DNA of 64,000 bases from Devosia psychrophila (GTDB lineage Bacteria; Pseudomonadota; Alphaproteobacteria; Rhizobiales; Devosiaceae), in assembly GCF_000971275.1 (NCBI RefSeq), contig NZ_LAPV01000141.1:62001-126000 (forward strand). Reading direction: 5' to 3'. The notes under the pieces are model-generated. The model had not been told where the DNA came from, made no database searches, and was given only the letters and a program-made list of their open reading frames with translations. The first letter of the stretch is position 1; each line of letters starts with the position of its first letter. Made by a program: the position numbers and the translations under genes. Of the stretch, positions 61,905 through 64,000 are shown in pieces.

Positions 61905-62719
61905 GCCTCGATCAGGTTTCCAATCTCACCGCCACGCCGATTGCCGGAGTGCAGCCAATCCTTTCGGCCAGCGGTCTCGTCAAGCGCTATGGCAAGGTAG
62001 TGGCGCTCGACAATGCCGACTTCGAGCTGATGCCGGGGGAAATCCTTGCGGTCATCGGCGACAATGGCGCCGGCAAGACCAGCCTGATCAAGGCGCTGTG
62101 TGGCGCCATGATCCCCGATGCCGGTGTCATCAAGCTCGATGGCTCGCCGATCAGCTTCAGGTCACCGATGGATGCGCGGCTAGCGGGCATCGAGACGGTG
62201 TATCAGAACCTGGCCCTGTCGCCGGCGCTGTCGATTGCCGACAATCTGTTTCTCGGTCGCGAGATGCGCAAGCCGGGCCCGCTGGGCAGCATATTCCGGC
62301 TGCTGGATCGCTCGGGAATGAACCGCATTGCCCGGGCCAAACTCAGCGAGTTGGGCCTGATGACCATCCAGAACATCAACCAGTCGGTGGAGACACTGTC
62401 GGGTGGACAGCGACAAGGCGTGGCGGTAGCGCGGGCAGCGGCCTTCGGCTCCAAGGTGGTGATCATGGACGAGCCGACGGCGGCGCTGGGCGTCAAGGAA
62501 AGCCGGCGCGTGCTGGAACTGATGCTCGACGTCAAGCGGCGCGGCATGCCGATCGTGCTGATCTCACACAACATGCCGCATGTGTTCGAGGTGGCAGATC
62601 GTATCCACATCCATCGGCTCGGCAAGCGCATCGCGGTGATTCGCCCGAAAGACTACACCATGTCCGACGCGGTCGCGATCATGACCGGCGCGATGGCTCC
62701 TCCCCTGATGCTTGAGTAG
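61901..62719 (+). CDS. frcA: Fructose-type sugar ABC transporter ATPase
   Basis: Single-domain ATPase of 272 residues. Walker A GDNGAGKT is at residues 53-60, signature LSGGQRQGVAVARAA, Walker B VVIMDEPTAALGVKE, H-loop SHNMPHVF. RbsA-type ATPases usually have two domains; FrcA-type ones have one, which fits. The start overlaps the permease stop. Confidence 0.92.
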   Translation: MSLDQVSNLTATPIAGVQPILSASGLVKRYGKVVALDNADFELMPGEILAVIGDNGAGKTSLIKALCGAMIPDAGVIKLDGSPISFRSPMDARLAGIETVYQNLALSPALSIADNLFLGREMRKPGPLGSIFRLLDRSGMNRIARAKLSELGLMTIQNINQSVETLSGGQRQGVAVARAAAFGSKVVIMDEPTAALGVKESRRVLELMLDVKRRGMPIVLISHNMPHVFEVADRIHIHRLGKRIAVIRPKDYTMSDAVAIMTGAMAPPLMLE

Positions 62720-62723
62720 ACCT

Positions 62724-62815
62724 CATGGTGAGCTTGTCGAACCACGAGCTCGTGCCATAGGGTCGGTATTCCTGCCACGACCTCGTCCTCCGACACGCTT
62801 AGGATGAGGCCGACC
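62724..62815. repeat. Intergenic repeat, family E copy 2 (diverged)
   Basis: CTCATGGTGAGCTTGTCGAA and CCACGAGCTCG, then CCTCGTCCTCCGACACGCTT; inverse of the 26393-26450 copy in part. Between frcA and the dehydrogenase gene. Confidence 0.4.
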
Positions 62816-62835
62816 AAACCATGTTGGAACCATCC

Positions 62836-63882
62836 ATGACCAAAGTCCGCGCGCTTGTTCTTGAACGCCAGCATGAGCTGGCTTTGCGCGATATCGAACT
62901 GCCGATGGATGTCGGGCCGGGCATTGTTAAGATCGCTATCCACACGGTGGGCGTCTGCGGCTCGGATGTGCATTATTACACCCATGGCAAGATCGGGCCG
63001 TTCGTGGTCAACGCGCCAATGGTGCTGGGGCATGAAGCGGCGGGCACGGTGATCGAAGTGGGCGCCGGGGTGAGCCACCTCAAGGTGGGCGACCGTGTCT
63101 GCATGGAGCCGGGCATTCCCGACCCCAATTCGCGGGCTTCGCGGCTAGGCATGTATAATGTTGATCCGGCCGTCTCGTTCTGGGCCACCCCGCCGGTGCA
63201 TGGCGTGCTGACGTCCGAAGTGGTGCATCCGGCCAATTATACCTTCAAACTGCCCGACACTGTGAGCTTTGCCGAAGGCGCCATGGTCGAGCCTTTTGCG
63301 GTGGGCATGCAGGCGGCGACCAAGGCGAAAATTACGCCCGGTGATACGGCGGTGGTGCTCGGTGCCGGACCGATCGGCACCATGGTGGCGCTGGCGGCAC
63401 TGGCTGGCGGTTGTGCGCGGGTGATCGTGGCCGACCTAGCGCAGCCAAAGCTCGATATCGCGGCGCAATATCACGGCGTGATCCCGGTCAATATCCGCGA
63501 CAAGAACATCGTCGAGGAGGTTTCGCGCCTAACCGATGGCTGGGGCGCCGATGTGGTGTTCGAGTGCTCGGGCTCGCCGCATGCGTGGAAGACAATAATG
63601 GACCTGCCGCGGCCGGGCGGCGCGATCGTCGTCGTCGGCCTGCCGGTCGAGCCGGTGGCAGTGGATATTGCCGGGGCATCGGTGAAGGAACTGCGGATCG
63701 AGAATGTGTTCCGCTACGCGCATCAATATGACCGCGCCATCGCGCTGATCGCCTCGGGCAAGGTTGATCTCAAGCCGTTGATTTCCGAGACGTTTGCGTT
63801 TGAGGATTCAAAGGTAGCGTTTGACCGGGCGGTCGAAGGGCGGCCGAGCGATGTGAAGCTGCAGATCAGGGTGGCAAAGTAG
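62836..63882 (+). CDS. Zinc-dependent polyol dehydrogenase (xylitol/sorbitol type)
   Basis: Medium-chain dehydrogenase of 348 residues. Catalytic zinc ligands are likely Cys in [17 protein letters not shown], His-Glu in GHEAAGTV, and Glu in [14 protein letters not shown]; the nucleotide site is [13 protein letters not shown]. The four structural-zinc cysteines are missing ([20 protein letters not shown]), as in many sorbitol dehydrogenases. Such enzymes oxidise xylitol or sorbitol to ketoses with NAD. A second start at 62821 adds five residues. It follows frcBCA after 116 bases and may be co-regulated. Confidence 0.87.
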   Translation: MTKVRALVLERQHELALRDIELPMDVGPGIVKIAIHTVGVCGSDVHYYTHGKIGPFVVNAPMVLGHEAAGTVIEVGAGVSHLKVGDRVCMEPGIPDPNSRASRLGMYNVDPAVSFWATPPVHGVLTSEVVHPANYTFKLPDTVSFAEGAMVEPFAVGMQAATKAKITPGDTAVVLGAGPIGTMVALAALAGGCARVIVADLAQPKLDIAAQYHGVIPVNIRDKNIVEEVSRLTDGWGADVVFECSGSPHAWKTIMDLPRPGGAIVVVGLPVEPVAVDIAGASVKELRIENVFRYAHQYDRAIALIASGKVDLKPLISETFAFEDSKVAFDRAVEGRPSDVKLQIRVAK

Positions 63883-63888
63883 GCGGTA

Positions 63889-64000
63889 GGCCCCTTACCC
63901 GGCGCGATGCGCCGACCTCTCCCCCAAAGGGAGAGGTGAAAGAGGCACCGCAAATTGGCATGCACCACCTCTCCCTTTGGGGGAGAGGTTGCCCGAAGGG
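63889..64000. repeat. Palindromic repeat, family B copy 3 (reaches window end)
   Basis: CCCCTTACCCGGCGCGATGCGCCG, then ACCTCTCCCCCAAAGGGAGAGGT with an inverted copy ACCTCTCCCTTTGGGGGAGAGGT after a 24-base spacer. It continues to the right edge; the rest is not visible. Confidence 0.7.

Overview
The window is GC-rich and densely coded. It most resembles a chromosomal segment of an alphaproteobacterium of the Hyphomicrobiales (Rhizobiales), plausibly Devosia or a relative. This is an inference from gene content: a thu trehalose locus and an frcBCA-type fructose transporter as in Sinorhizobium, an NrsF/SigF-type ECF pair, promoters of the EcfG general-stress type, and a fused PuuE-UraD protein. 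I saw no rRNA, tRNA, CRISPR array, phage or insertion sequence, so this looks like ordinary core and accessory metabolism.

Layout. 1-3982 (minus): an ABC importer (solute-binding protein, two permeases, ATPase cut by the left edge) with a Pho-box-like direct repeat upstream. 4351-9483 (plus): a four-gene periplasmic operon of imelysin, di-heme oxidoreductase, second imelysin and DUF1513 protein, probably for iron. 9490-17786: a small gene, then thuR and the thuEFGK-AB trehalose/maltose uptake and oxidation operon with LacI-type operators. 17839-19371: an NAD(P)-binding epimerase-like gene and a divergent TetR regulator sharing two near-identical operators. 19451-23016: a small membrane protein, a 5'-nucleotidase, a GtrA-like protein and a second ThuA-like protein. 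23163-26197: nrsF and an ECF sigma gene, divergent from a cytochrome b561-like gene and a Tat-exported molybdenum enzyme, with matching ECF promoters on both strands. 26475-33642: an iron-type binding protein, rhlE, panE, otsB-otsA, a 44-residue peptide gene and a deaminase.

33733-51651 is almost one pathway for purine breakdown. GuaD, XdhABC, PuuD, UraH, PuuE-UraD, AllE and AllA would carry guanine through xanthine, urate and allantoin to glyoxylate and urea, and malate synthase G takes the glyoxylate into central metabolism. A BMP-family ABC transporter sits between xdhC and puuD and probably imports a purine base or nucleoside. The step from allantoate to ureidoglycine is not encoded here. 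Adenine deaminase lies a little further on, at 52760-54469.

51886-57966 holds a HugZ-like protein, adenine deaminase, a 53-residue membrane protein with topoisomerase IB behind a perfect EcfG-type promoter, and a CHASE4-GGDEF-EAL protein. 58053-63882 holds a ROK regulator, frcBCA and a sorbitol/xylitol-type dehydrogenase.

Many operon boundaries carry short palindromic repeats of at least six families. Regulatory signals are unusually legible: ECF, EcfG, Pho, LacI, TetR and ROK sites can all be proposed from sequence alone. All are predictions from reading, not from computed searches.
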